This document shows positions 27,284 to 35,854 of a stretch of DNA of 64,000 nucleotides, in pieces (position 1 is the stretch's first letter; each line of letters opens with the position of its first letter). Position numbers and translations under genes: made by a program. Source of the DNA: Leptotrichia sp. oral taxon 223 (GTDB lineage Bacteria > Fusobacteriota > Fusobacteriia > Fusobacteriales > Leptotrichiaceae); contig NZ_JABXYU010000004.1 of the NCBI RefSeq assembly GCF_013394795.1, positions 62,001 through 126,000 on the forward strand, in the 5' to 3' direction. The notes under the pieces are model-generated. The model had not been told where the DNA came from. It saw nothing but the letters and a program-made list of their open reading frames with translations, and made no database searches.

Positions 27284-27586
27284 ATGAAAAAAATCTTATT
27301 ATGTTGTGCAGCAGGAATGTCTACTAGCCTATTAGTAAACAAAATGAAAGCAGAAGCTGAAAAAAGAGGACTTGAAGTTCAAATCTGGGCTGAACCGCTT
27401 GACAAGGCAAAAGAGGAATTTGCTAAAGCTGACGTTGTTTTATTGGGGCCACAAGTAAAATATGCTTTACCAGAAGCTAAAAAAATCGCTGAAGAAAATA
27501 GCATTAGTATAGATGTAATTAATATGGTTGATTATGGAATGATGAATGGTGCCAAAGTATTAGATCAGGCATTAAATTTACTTTAA
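27284..27586 (+). CDS. PTS lactose/cellobiose-type IIB component
   Basis: A 100-residue protein of the cellobiose IIB type. The phosphorylated cysteine is Cys8 in CCAAGMSTSLL, which matches the family P-loop. It receives phosphate from IIA and gives it to the sugar carried by IIC. The ATG at 27284 follows AAGGATGATTG; a TTG six bases earlier is open but less likely. The next gene downstream is IIC, after an unusually long spacer. Confidence 0.94.
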   Translation: MKKILLCCAAGMSTSLLVNKMKAEAEKRGLEVQIWAEPLDKAKEEFAKADVVLLGPQVKYALPEAKKIAEENSISIDVINMVDYGMMNGAKVLDQALNLL

Positions 27587-27980
27587 TATCATTTATTTCT
27601 TTGATTGTATTCTAATTTAAAGTTTAAATACTAATATTTGTAACTTAAATTTGAACAATTATGAATATTAGTATTTAGCTTTAAGATAAATTGTATTTAA
27701 ATTCTTTAGAACATACAGAAAAGAATTCAAATATAATTTAAAATTTCATAATTATTCATATCATATTTATATTTTTATTAATTTAACAATTATTTATCTT
27801 ATAAATTGATTTGATAAATACTTTTAACATTAACATATTAATTACACTATCTATTCATTTTAATATATATTAAACGCTCTATTTATTGCTAAAAACAAAA
27901 TATTAACAAAATGAAAGATAATATATTTTTTACACAAGAACATTAAAATTTGAAATAAATATAATTTAGGAGGAATTAAA
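27587..27980 (+). other. IIB-IIC intergenic spacer with two hairpins
   Basis: This 394-base AT-rich spacer has no gene. Hairpin 1 has perfect 14-base arms TAAATACTAATATT (27625-27638) and its complement (27664-27677). Hairpin 2 pairs 27689-27707 with 27720-27738 at 17 of 19 positions, plus a G-U. Neither is followed by a T-run. They could stabilise the IIB message or set the ratio of IIB to IIC. A TAGGAGG site stands before IIC. Confidence 0.55.
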
Positions 27981-29273
27981 ATGGCAAATATTATGGACAA
28001 ATTTACACAATTTTTAGAAGAAAAATTAATGCCAGTTGCTGGAAAAGTGGCTAATCAAAGACATTTGGCAGCAATTAAAGATGGAATGGTTATTACATTA
28101 CCTTTTATTATCGCAGGATCTGTATTTTTAATTTTAGGAAACTTGCCAATACCAGCGCTAGCTAATTTTTATAAATATAATGCAGTTGGGCAGATTATCG
28201 CAAAATGGCTATCTTATCCTGTTGACGTAACATTTAATTTATTAGGATTTATTGCCTGTATCGGTATTTCATATAAATTAGCTCAGCATTATAAATTAGA
28301 TGAAATTTCCAGTACAATCTTAGGAGTTTTGGCATTTTTACTTGTAACTCCTTTTCATAATGGTATTCCACTGCCTAGTATGGGAAGTGGAGGATTATTC
28401 GTAGCTATAATAATGTCACTTTTGGCAATAGAAATTGTAAACTTTATTGTTAAAAAGAATATTGTTATTAAAATGCCTGATTCTGTACCTCCTGCAGTAT
28501 CAAAATCATTTGCGGCATTAATTCCAGGTTTTTTTGTTATTATGATTGCATTGATGATAAGAATTTTATTTGAAGTTTCTCCATTTGGTAATATTCATAA
28601 AGTTGTTGAAATGGTCTTAACTAAACCTCTTACAGCATTAGGAGGATCTTTCTTTGGAATGATGGGACTTTCTTTTATAACTAATTTATTATGGTCTGCT
28701 GGAATACACGGTTCAAATCTAGTAACGGGAGGTATAGCAAAACCTGTATTAGATACGTTAATGGATCAGAACAGAATTGCGCTTAGTGCTGGAAAACCTC
28801 TTCCAAATATAGTTACAACTCAGTTTTTTGATATATTTCACAATATGGGAGGTTCTGGAACAACTTTCTCTCTTGCTATTATGCTGCTTTTCCTTTCTAA
28901 GAGTAAACAGCTTAAAGAAATTGGTAAATTAGCAATTGGTCCCGCTTTTTTCAATATTAATGAACCTATTTTATTTGGACTTCCAATAGTTATGAACCCT
29001 ATTTTAATCATTCCGTTTATATTGGCTCCTTTAGTTACAGTAATGGTTACTTATCTAGCAATGTATTCAGGATTAGTTGCAAAAGTAACTGGAGTCGCTT
29101 TGCCTTGGACAACACCGCCTTTCATATCCGGCTTCCTTGCGACGAGCCATTGGACAGGGGCAGCAATACAGGTAGTAAACTTCTTCATAACAGCGGCTAT
29201 TTACTATCCATTCTTTAAATTGTGGGATGATAAAAAACTGCAGGAAGAAAATGAAACGGAAAATACAAATTAA
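27981..29273 (+). CDS. PTS cellobiose-type IIC permease
   Basis: A 430-residue integral membrane protein of the Lac/cellobiose IIC family, with about ten hydrophobic segments. Typical stretches are RHLAAIKDGMVITLPFIIAG at the N-terminus and FNINEPILFGLPIVMNP in the conserved substrate loop, with Glu in the NEP motif. It carries the beta-glucoside across the inner membrane while IIB phosphorylates it. It shares its operon with IIB. The last 15 residues are acidic and cytoplasmic. Confidence 0.94.
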   Translation: MANIMDKFTQFLEEKLMPVAGKVANQRHLAAIKDGMVITLPFIIAGSVFLILGNLPIPALANFYKYNAVGQIIAKWLSYPVDVTFNLLGFIACIGISYKLAQHYKLDEISSTILGVLAFLLVTPFHNGIPLPSMGSGGLFVAIIMSLLAIEIVNFIVKKNIVIKMPDSVPPAVSKSFAALIPGFFVIMIALMIRILFEVSPFGNIHKVVEMVLTKPLTALGGSFFGMMGLSFITNLLWSAGIHGSNLVTGGIAKPVLDTLMDQNRIALSAGKPLPNIVTTQFFDIFHNMGGSGTTFSLAIMLLFLSKSKQLKEIGKLAIGPAFFNINEPILFGLPIVMNPILIIPFILAPLVTVMVTYLAMYSGLVAKVTGVALPWTTPPFISGFLATSHWTGAAIQVVNFFITAAIYYPFFKLWDDKKLQEENETENTN

Positions 29274-29311
29274 TCATTAATAAAATTTATGGTTAAATTG
29301 ATAAAATATAT

Positions 29312-29340
29312 TTTACAAAATACATTTTTTGTGATATAGT
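29312..29340 (+). promoter_or_regulatory. trp operon promoter
   Basis: TTTACA (29312-29317) and TATAGT (29335-29340) are 17 bases apart. The start of transcription would be near 29347, 38 bases before the leader peptide ATG. No TrpR-type operator was recognised. Confidence 0.6.
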
Positions 29341-29375
29341 GTTTGTAAATTAATAATAAAATAAAATTTTAAGGA

Positions 29376-29470
29376 GTGATTACAATGATTAGACAAACTT
29401 GGACATGGTGGAAAAAATTAAATACAATTTAATATTTTTTGCCAGCTATGTTGAAATTTATTGTAATTAC
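29376..29470 (+). promoter_or_regulatory. Alternative pairings in the trp leader RNA
   Basis: The Trp-codon stretch ACATGGTGG can pair with CCAGCTATGT (29442-29451) with a one-base bulge, acting as strands 1 and 2. The region around the leader start (GTGATTACAAT, 29376-29386) is complementary to ATTGTAATTAC (29460-29470) with one G-U, forming an outer helix that would cover the leader start. CCA and ATG of strand 2 can also pair with CATTGG of the terminator arm, giving a plausible antiterminator. Confidence 0.5.
29385..29432 (+). CDS. trpL: trp leader peptide
   Basis: Fifteen codons: M-I-R-Q-T-W-T-W-W-K-K-L-N-T-I, with three Trp codons at positions 6, 8 and 9 and a TAA stop. AAGGAG lies nine bases before the ATG. 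A terminator hairpin begins 58 bases after the stop and trpE starts about 210 bases after it. This is the layout of ribosome-mediated attenuation. When charged tRNA-Trp is scarce the ribosome would stall on the Trp codons and favour readthrough. Confidence 0.9.
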   Translation: MIRQTWTWWKKLNTI

Positions 29471-29489
29471 TATTATTAAATATTGTGAG

Positions 29490-29526
29490 AAAAGCATTGG
29501 TGAAACAGAATCAATGCTTTTATTTT
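29490..29526 (+). terminator. trp attenuator terminator 1
   Basis: A 10-base stem, AAAAGCATTG (29490-29499) with CAATGCTTTT (29512-29521), a 12-base loop and a T-rich tail TATTTTAT. It precedes trpE, so it must be conditional. Confidence 0.8.
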
Positions 29527-29530
29527 ATAC

Positions 29531-29570
29531 AATTCTCTTAGTCGGTAAAACGATTTAAGGGAATTTTTTT
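29531..29570 (+). terminator. Second terminator hairpin in the trp leader
   Basis: AATTCTCTTA (29531-29540) pairs with TAAGGGAATT (29556-29565) with one G-U, followed by an unbroken T-run of seven. It lies between the first attenuator and trpE. Its tail is stronger than that of terminator 1. Confidence 0.75.
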
Positions 29571-29640
29571 ATAAATTTCAACTAAAAAAGAAAAAAATAC
29601 TAAAAAGAAAAATACAATAATATAGAAAGTGAGATATTTT

Positions 29641-30966
29641 ATGTTAACAAATAAACCTACTTATTACTACTCTATTATCAGAAAAAAATTTAGCAATTCC
29701 TATTTTGCTGAAGATGAAAGGCAAGTTATTATTGGGATTGACTGTGAATATTTTGATTCTAATGAATACAGTTATGACTCATTAAGAAAAATATACAATT
29801 CGTTTGTAAAACAGAAAAGACTTTCCACTTTTGCAGGACTTTTTGGGACATTTACTTATGAGTCGATACATTTTTTTGAAAAAATTGAAAAAATTGAAAA
29901 AGAGCAATTTAAATTTCCACAGTTTATTTTTGCTAATGCAAAGGCATATTTACACTATTCAAAGACTAGCAAAGAATTTTCTTTTTATGGAGATGAAGAA
30001 AAATATTTTAATTTTTTAAATGATGAAATTTCTGAAAAAATTAATGATTCTGATTTATTTTATGATACAAAAACAGATTTTGAAGAGGAAAAATTACATT
30101 ATTATGAAATTATTGAAAAAGCAAAGGAATATATTAAGTCTGGAGATATTTTTCAAGTTGTGCTAAGCGAGCAGTTAAAACTTACGTCAAATATGGATTC
30201 TCTTGATTTTTATGAAAAATTGTCAAAGGCAAATCCGAGTCCGTATATGTACCATTTTCCTACAAAATATGGGGACATTGTTGGATCAAGTCCTGAAATA
30301 CTAGTTGATATTTCGTCTGATAATATTTATATTGCTCCTATCGCTGGAACTCGTCCGAGAGGAAAAGATGCCAACGAAGACGCATTTTTAGCAAACGATT
30401 TATTAAATGATGAAAAGGAATGTGCTGAACATAGGATGCTTGTTGACTTGGCTAGAAATGATATTGGAAAATTTGCAGAAAATGGCTCAGTTGTTGTAAA
30501 AAATCTTATGCATATTAAGAATTATGAACATGTAATGCACATCGTAACTGATGTTTACGGGAAAAAGCGAAAAGATGTGTCGATATTTGAAGTTATTGCT
30601 CAGGCTCTTCCAGCAGGAACGCTTTCTGGGTCGCCAAAAATTCGTGCTATGCAAATCATTTCAGAACTGGAAAAATTTAAAAGAAATGTTTATGCTGGTG
30701 GAATTGGATTTTTGAGATTTAATGGAGATGTTCAGCTTGCGATTATTATTCGTACTGCATTTTTTGAAAATAAAAATTACGACTTAAATGAAGTTGATGA
30801 GATTCGGAATGTATTTATTCAGGCTGGAGCAGGAATTGTCTTTGATTCTGTGAAAGAAAAGGAATATGAGGAAATTTACCATAAGAGGGCTTCTGTGCTA
30901 AACATTTTTAAAAAATTCTGTAATGAAGAAAAAAATAAAAATGAAAATAGAAAGGATGTAAAATAA
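29641..30966 (+). CDS. trpE: Anthranilate synthase component I
   Basis: About 441 residues, a little shorter than many TrpE proteins. It makes anthranilate from chorismate with ammonia supplied by the TrpG domain. Chorismate-binding motifs: GDIFQVVLSEQL, NPSPYMYHF, GSSPE, PIAGTRPRG, DLLNDEKECAEHRMLVDLARN and SGSPKIRAM. A feedback-type N-terminal region is present. The ATG at 29641 is preceded by AAAGTGAG; a GTG twelve bases earlier is open. First structural gene of the operon, behind the attenuator. Confidence 0.96.
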   Translation: MLTNKPTYYYSIIRKKFSNSYFAEDERQVIIGIDCEYFDSNEYSYDSLRKIYNSFVKQKRLSTFAGLFGTFTYESIHFFEKIEKIEKEQFKFPQFIFANAKAYLHYSKTSKEFSFYGDEEKYFNFLNDEISEKINDSDLFYDTKTDFEEEKLHYYEIIEKAKEYIKSGDIFQVVLSEQLKLTSNMDSLDFYEKLSKANPSPYMYHFPTKYGDIVGSSPEILVDISSDNIYIAPIAGTRPRGKDANEDAFLANDLLNDEKECAEHRMLVDLARNDIGKFAENGSVVVKNLMHIKNYEHVMHIVTDVYGKKRKDVSIFEVIAQALPAGTLSGSPKIRAMQIISELEKFKRNVYAGGIGFLRFNGDVQLAIIIRTAFFENKNYDLNEVDEIRNVFIQAGAGIVFDSVKEKEYEEIYHKRASVLNIFKKFCNEEKNKNENRKDVK

Positions 30967-32613
30967 ATGATTTTGATGATTGACAATTATGATTCTTTTG
31001 TATTTAATGTTGAGCAGTATTTGAAGGAAATGACAGATGATGAAGTTATTACTGTTAGAAATGACGCAATAACAATTGATGATATAAAAAAAATAAATCC
31101 TAGTAAAATAATTTTTTCTCCAGGTCCAAAACATCCAAAGGACAGCGGAATTTGCCTAGAAATTTTAAATAATACTGATGAACTGGGGAATATTCCAATT
31201 TTAGGAATTTGTCTTGGACACCAGGCAATTGGAATGAATTTTGGTGGGGAAATAAAAAGGCTTGAAAACCCATTACATGGTAAAACTTCAGAAATTACAG
31301 TTTTATCCGAGAATTCTGTATTATTTAAAAACTTACCAAAAAAATTTAAAGTTATGAGGTATCATTCGCTTTATGTTGATGATATTCCAGAAGATCTTGA
31401 AGTTACGGCAAAGTCTGAGGATGGGATTGCAATGGCTGTGGAACACAAAAGTAAAAATATTTTTGGAATTCAGTTTCATCCAGAATCAATTTTTACTGAA
31501 TATGGAAAAAATACGATACGAAACTTCTTGAATATTGAAGTTTCAGAAACTTTGCAAAATAATGAAAATTCTAAAAATACTAAAGAGAAAGGAAATTTTA
31601 TAGATATGAATAAATATTTAAAAAAATTACAGGAAAATATCGCATTAACAGATACTGATTTTCGTGAAATCTGTAAAATTATTGATAGTAAAAATTATGA
31701 CATTGTACAACTTGGAGCCTTGCTTGTACTAATTTCGGAAAAAAGCCTTTATCCTGAATCGCTTACAGCATTTGTGAAAAATATTCTAGAATATAGCACA
31801 ACTTTTGAAGATGAAACTCCAATGATTGATGTTTGCGGAACTGGTGGAGATGGATTCAAGACGATAAATATTTCAACAGCTGTGGCATTTATTCTGGGAG
31901 CAATGGGAATAAATGTCGCAAAACACGGAAACCGTGCAATCTCAAGTAAAAGTGGAAGCAGTGATGTACTTGACAAACTAGAAGTACCTCTTGAAAATTC
32001 GCTTGCAAATCAAATTGAAAAACTGCACGTAAAAAATCTTGCTTTCTTTCATGCTCCATTTTTTCATAAATTAATTGGAGAAGTGCGAGAAGTTAGAAGC
32101 CGTCTTGGAATAAGAACTGTATTTAACATTTTAGGTCCACTGCTTCACCCAAACACAAAATTAAAATACCAATTGGTTGGACTTTACCACGAGCCTGTAC
32201 ACAGATTGTACGCTGAAACATTACAATTACTGGGAAGAAAGCATGCATTAGCTGTTCGAGGAAATGATGGGCTTGATGAAATCACGATTTGCGATGATAC
32301 AAGAATTATAGAAGTAAAAGGTGAACAAATTCTTGAATATACAATATCTCCTGAAAGTTTTGGCTTTAAACGGGCTTTTCATTCTGAAATTAAAGGCGAA
32401 ACTCCAGAGGAAAATGCTGAAATTTTGGTGAAAATCTTAAAAGGTGAAGAAAAATCAGCAAAATTTGATATTGTCGTATTGAATGCAATGTTTGCTCTTT
32501 ATACTGCGGATGTGGTGGATCATCCTGCGGAGGCGAAAGAAATGATTTTGGAAGCGATTAAGAGTGGGAAGGTTTATGAGTTTTATAAGGATTATGTGAA
32601 AATTACAAAATAA
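30967..32613 (+). CDS. trpGD: Fused anthranilate synthase component II and anthranilate phosphoribosyltransferase
   Basis: A 548-residue fusion. Residues 1-190 are a class I glutamine amidotransferase with the nucleophile Cys82 (ILGICLGHQA) and His171/Glu173 (FHPES). A polar Asn/Lys-rich linker spans about 191-212. Residues 214-548 are TrpD, with the PRPP-binding GTGGDGF (291-297) and KHGNRAISSKSGSSDVLDKL. It provides ammonia to TrpE and then adds phosphoribose to anthranilate. It begins one base after the trpE stop, in the same operon. The same fusion exists in enteric bacteria. Confidence 0.97.
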   Translation: MILMIDNYDSFVFNVEQYLKEMTDDEVITVRNDAITIDDIKKINPSKIIFSPGPKHPKDSGICLEILNNTDELGNIPILGICLGHQAIGMNFGGEIKRLENPLHGKTSEITVLSENSVLFKNLPKKFKVMRYHSLYVDDIPEDLEVTAKSEDGIAMAVEHKSKNIFGIQFHPESIFTEYGKNTIRNFLNIEVSETLQNNENSKNTKEKGNFIDMNKYLKKLQENIALTDTDFREICKIIDSKNYDIVQLGALLVLISEKSLYPESLTAFVKNILEYSTTFEDETPMIDVCGTGGDGFKTINISTAVAFILGAMGINVAKHGNRAISSKSGSSDVLDKLEVPLENSLANQIEKLHVKNLAFFHAPFFHKLIGEVREVRSRLGIRTVFNILGPLLHPNTKLKYQLVGLYHEPVHRLYAETLQLLGRKHALAVRGNDGLDEITICDDTRIIEVKGEQILEYTISPESFGFKRAFHSEIKGETPEENAEILVKILKGEEKSAKFDIVVLNAMFALYTADVVDHPAEAKEMILEAIKSGKVYEFYKDYVKITK

Positions 32614-32736
32614 TTTTTTAGATATAATTGATAAAATTACTAATTTATATTTTTTATAGATTATAACTGATAAAAATCAAAAAAATGTCTTTTTTATTAG
32701 TTGTAAATATGATAAAATATTTATAGAGGTGATTTT

Positions 32737-33948
32737 ATGATAGAAAGAAAAATTTATTTTGAAAAAATTAAGCCCTTTATAGATAAAGATATTATCAAAG
32801 TTTTGACAGGAATTAGGAGAAGCGGTAAATCTGTAATGTTAAAATTGATTATGAAAGAATTGAAAAAAAACGGTGTTGACGAAAATCAATTTATTTATAT
32901 CAATTTTGAAAATTTAAGAAATAGACATCTTTGCTATGCAGATACATTGAATGAATATATATTGGAAAAAGCAGAAAATACTCAAGAAAAATGCTATTTA
33001 TTTTTGGATGAAATTCAGGAAGTAAAAGAATGGGAAAAGTGTATAAATTCATTAAGAACAGAGGATAAGCAATTTGATATTTATATAACAGGTTCCAATG
33101 CTAAACTATTATCGGGAGAACTTGCAACTTACCTTGCAGGAAGATATATTGAAGTTGAAATTTATCCTTTTTCATTTAAAGAGTTTTGTTCAATATACCA
33201 AAATATAAATCAAAATATTTCAAAAGAAGAAATGTTTGAAAAGTATGTCAAACTAGGTGGAATGCCATTTTTACATAATTTAAATTATGAAGCGGAATCA
33301 AGCATGCAATATTTAAAAGATATATATTCATCAATAATATTAAAAGATATTACTCAAAGAAACAATATAAGAAATACTGAATTATTAGAGCAAATCATCA
33401 ATTACATTGTAATGAACATTGGGAATACATTTTCTGCAAATTCAATTTCAAAATATTTCAAAAGCGAAAATAGAAAAGTTGCAGTAGATACTGTGCTAAA
33501 TTACATAAAAGCCTGTGAAAACGCATTTCTGATTCACAAAGTCCCTCGTTATGAAATACAAGGTAAAGAAGTTCTAAATGTGAGTGAAAAATATTATATT
33601 GCAGACCATGGAATAAGAGAAGCAATTTTGGAAACAAACGAAAGAGATATAAATCAAATTTTTGAAAATATTGTATACATGGAATTATTGCGAAAAGGCT
33701 ATAACATAAAAATCGGAAAATTGAATAATTTAGAAATAGATTTTGTCTGTACAAAAACAAATAATGAAAAAATTTATATTCAGGTAGCATATTTACTTGC
33801 CTCTGAAGACACTATAAAAAGGGAATTTTTACCATTTGAAAAAATTAATGATAATTATCCCAAATATGTAATTTCTATGGACAGGTTTGATATGTCAAGA
33901 AACGGGATAAAACATTTGAATATTATTGATTTTTTATTGAAAGACTAA
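32737..33948 (+). CDS. AAA-type ATPase with DUF4143 domain
   Basis: A 403-residue protein. Walker A GIRRSGKS (25-32), Walker B YLFLDEIQE (about 84-92) and an ITGSNAKLLSGELATYLAGR sensor stretch define the AAA_14 type. The C-terminal half (about 195-400) fits DUF4143, a winged-helix and nuclease-like region with EIDFVCTKTNNEKIYIQVAY. Such proteins are scattered singly in bacterial genomes, with no known function. It has its own AGAGGTG site and a 123-base spacer upstream. It interrupts the trp genes between trpGD and trpC and has no known link to tryptophan. Confidence 0.85.
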   Translation: MIERKIYFEKIKPFIDKDIIKVLTGIRRSGKSVMLKLIMKELKKNGVDENQFIYINFENLRNRHLCYADTLNEYILEKAENTQEKCYLFLDEIQEVKEWEKCINSLRTEDKQFDIYITGSNAKLLSGELATYLAGRYIEVEIYPFSFKEFCSIYQNINQNISKEEMFEKYVKLGGMPFLHNLNYEAESSMQYLKDIYSSIILKDITQRNNIRNTELLEQIINYIVMNIGNTFSANSISKYFKSENRKVAVDTVLNYIKACENAFLIHKVPRYEIQGKEVLNVSEKYYIADHGIREAILETNERDINQIFENIVYMELLRKGYNIKIGKLNNLEIDFVCTKTNNEKIYIQVAYLLASEDTIKREFLPFEKINDNYPKYVISMDRFDMSRNGIKHLNIIDFLLKD

Positions 33949-34000
33949 AAAAAGCTGAAAATATTTATAAATTAAAATTTGGGGAAAGAATGGTGCGAAT

Positions 34001-34333
34001 ATGATAAAAACTTTATATAGGGAACATTGTTTAAGATATTTTATAGTACCTGACATAATATTGCTTTTATTAGTTACAATTTTTTTCTACCCTATGTTAG
34101 AATTTTTATATTTTTTTGTTATTGGAAATATTCCTTTAATTTATATTTTGTTTAAAATAATAGCAATGTATTTAAGTTCGATAAAATTAAACAAAATAAA
34201 TAAAGTTAAAGATGAAGAAAAAAGAAAAAAATCTAAAAATAAATTAAAATTAGTAATTTTTTTAGTAAATTTAATAATATTTAGTATCTATGTCAGTTTA
34301 GTAAAAAATGAAATTTTCATACCAAATATTTAA
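34001..34333 (+). CDS. Uncharacterised small membrane protein inside the trp operon
   Basis: A 110-residue protein with three hydrophobic segments (around residues 14-33, 35-55 and 83-103) and a Lys-rich loop (KDEEKRKKSKNKLK). Not recognised. The ribosome site is weak (GGGGAAAG, too far from the ATG). It ends 16 bases before the trpC start and accompanies the AAA/DUF4143 ATPase gene, so both may have arrived as one insert. Confidence 0.5.
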   Translation: MIKTLYREHCLRYFIVPDIILLLLVTIFFYPMLEFLYFFVIGNIPLIYILFKIIAMYLSSIKLNKINKVKDEEKRKKSKNKLKLVIFLVNLIIFSIYVSLVKNEIFIPNI

Positions 34334-34349
34334 AAACAAAAGGAGAAAT

Positions 34350-35075
34350 ATGGATATTTTAGAAAAAATAAAAATTAAAAGAGATATACAGCTTGTAGAC
34401 GAATTAAAGTCTTTTAAACAGCCATCTTTAAAAAAGGCACTTGATCAAAAGGGAATTCAGATTATTGGGGAAATTAAGAGGGCTTCTCCATCGAAGGGAA
34501 AAATTGCAAAAGATGATTTTGATTTGTTAAAACAGGCACAAAGTTATGTGGTTAAAGGAGTTTCAGCTTTTTCGATATTGACGGAAAAGGAATATTTTAA
34601 AGGGGAGAATGATTTTATAAAAATTGTAAGGGAAAAATTTCCAGAAATGCCGATTTTGAGAAAGGATTTTATTTATACTCCGTTTCAAGTGGCTCATGCT
34701 AAATTTTTGGGGGCTTCGGCAATTTTGCTGATTGTGAGAATGCTAGACGATAAGACGCTTTTGGAACTTCATGAGCTGGCACAGGATTTAGAAATGGATG
34801 TTCTGGTGGAAACTCATGATGAAGAGGAAATAAGAAGGGCTTTGAAGATTCCGAATTTGGAGATTTTGGGGATAAATAACCGAAATTTGAATACTTTTGA
34901 AGTTGATATTAGAACTACGGAAAAACTGATAAATGAAATTCCAAATGATGTTTTGAAAAATTTGACTATTGTAAGTGAAAGTGGATTTTTGTCAAAAGAG
35001 GATGTGGAGTATGCAGAAAAATTGAATGTGGATGGACTGCTAATCGGAGAGGCACTTATGAAAGGGCTTCTTTAG
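34350..35075 (+). CDS. trpC: Indole-3-glycerol phosphate synthase
   Basis: About 241 residues, a typical single-domain TrpC (TIM barrel). It cyclises carboxyphenylamino-deoxyribulose phosphate. Motifs: EIKRASPSKG (Lys43), LTEKEYFKG, LRKDFI (Lys105), GINNRNLNTF and VSESGF. The ATG at 34350 has AAAGGAG just before it; the open frame continues upstream but overlaps the small membrane-protein gene. Confidence 0.97.
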   Translation: MDILEKIKIKRDIQLVDELKSFKQPSLKKALDQKGIQIIGEIKRASPSKGKIAKDDFDLLKQAQSYVVKGVSAFSILTEKEYFKGENDFIKIVREKFPEMPILRKDFIYTPFQVAHAKFLGASAILLIVRMLDDKTLLELHELAQDLEMDVLVETHDEEEIRRALKIPNLEILGINNRNLNTFEVDIRTTEKLINEIPNDVLKNLTIVSESGFLSKEDVEYAEKLNVDGLLIGEALMKGLL

Positions 35076-35091
35076 AAAGAAAAATAAATTT

Positions 35092-35817
35092 ATGGAAGGA
35101 AAAAAATTGGAGAAAAAAGAAAATAATATGGCAATTGATGATTTCACAGAAAATACTACTAAACTAAAGGTTTGTGGAATTAGGAGCATTACTGAAATTA
35201 ATGAATTGAAAACTTTGGATATTGACTATTTCGGATGTATTTTTGCAGAAAGTCAAAGGCAGGTGAATAGTGAACTAGCGACTAAAATTACACGGATTGC
35301 ACACAGGCATGGGAAAAGAACGGTAGGAGTGTTTGTGAATGCGATGATTGAGAATATTATAAAAATTGTGGAAGAAACAGATATTGATATTGTGCAGCTA
35401 CATGGAGATGAGTTAGTGGAATATTGTATGGAACTTACTCAAAAATTAGAAAAATTGTACGAAAAAAATTGTTTTAGAAAACGTAAAAATTTCCCTGCTA
35501 AAACGAAGCTTTGGAAAGTTTTTGGCGTGACTGATCAACTTCCAAATATTACTGACTACAAGCCATATATCGAATATCCTCTATTTGATGCAAAAGGAGA
35601 AAATCGTGGTGGAAATGGAATTGTCTTTGATTGGGATATTTTGAAAAAATTAGAGGAATATTCGTTTGTGCTAGCTGGAGGGTTGTCGATTGAGAATATT
35701 CAAAAAGCGCTTGAGTACAAGCCTGCCATTTTAGATATAAACAGCAAAGTTGAAGTTAATAATAGAAAAAGTAAAGAATTAGTTGAAAATGTTGTAAATT
35801 TGGTAAAAAAGAAATAA
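35092..35817 (+). CDS. trpF: Phosphoribosylanthranilate isomerase
   Basis: Up to 241 residues. It isomerises phosphoribosyl-anthranilate for TrpC. Motifs: LKVCGIRS (catalytic Cys), DYFGCIFAESQRQV, VGVFVN, VQLHGDE, LFDAKGENRGGNG (catalytic Asp) and VLAGGLS. The start is uncertain. The ATG at 35092 lacks a good ribosome site. A TTG at 35107 has GGAAGGA seven bases before it and would give MEKKENN. A 12-residue polar insert (KLEKLYEKNCFRKRKN) is longer than usual. Confidence 0.95.
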   Translation: MEGKKLEKKENNMAIDDFTENTTKLKVCGIRSITEINELKTLDIDYFGCIFAESQRQVNSELATKITRIAHRHGKRTVGVFVNAMIENIIKIVEETDIDIVQLHGDELVEYCMELTQKLEKLYEKNCFRKRKNFPAKTKLWKVFGVTDQLPNITDYKPYIEYPLFDAKGENRGGNGIVFDWDILKKLEEYSFVLAGGLSIENIQKALEYKPAILDINSKVEVNNRKSKELVENVVNLVKKK

Positions 35818-35854
35818 TAATAATTTAAAAAGATTGATATGAAAGGAAAAAAAT

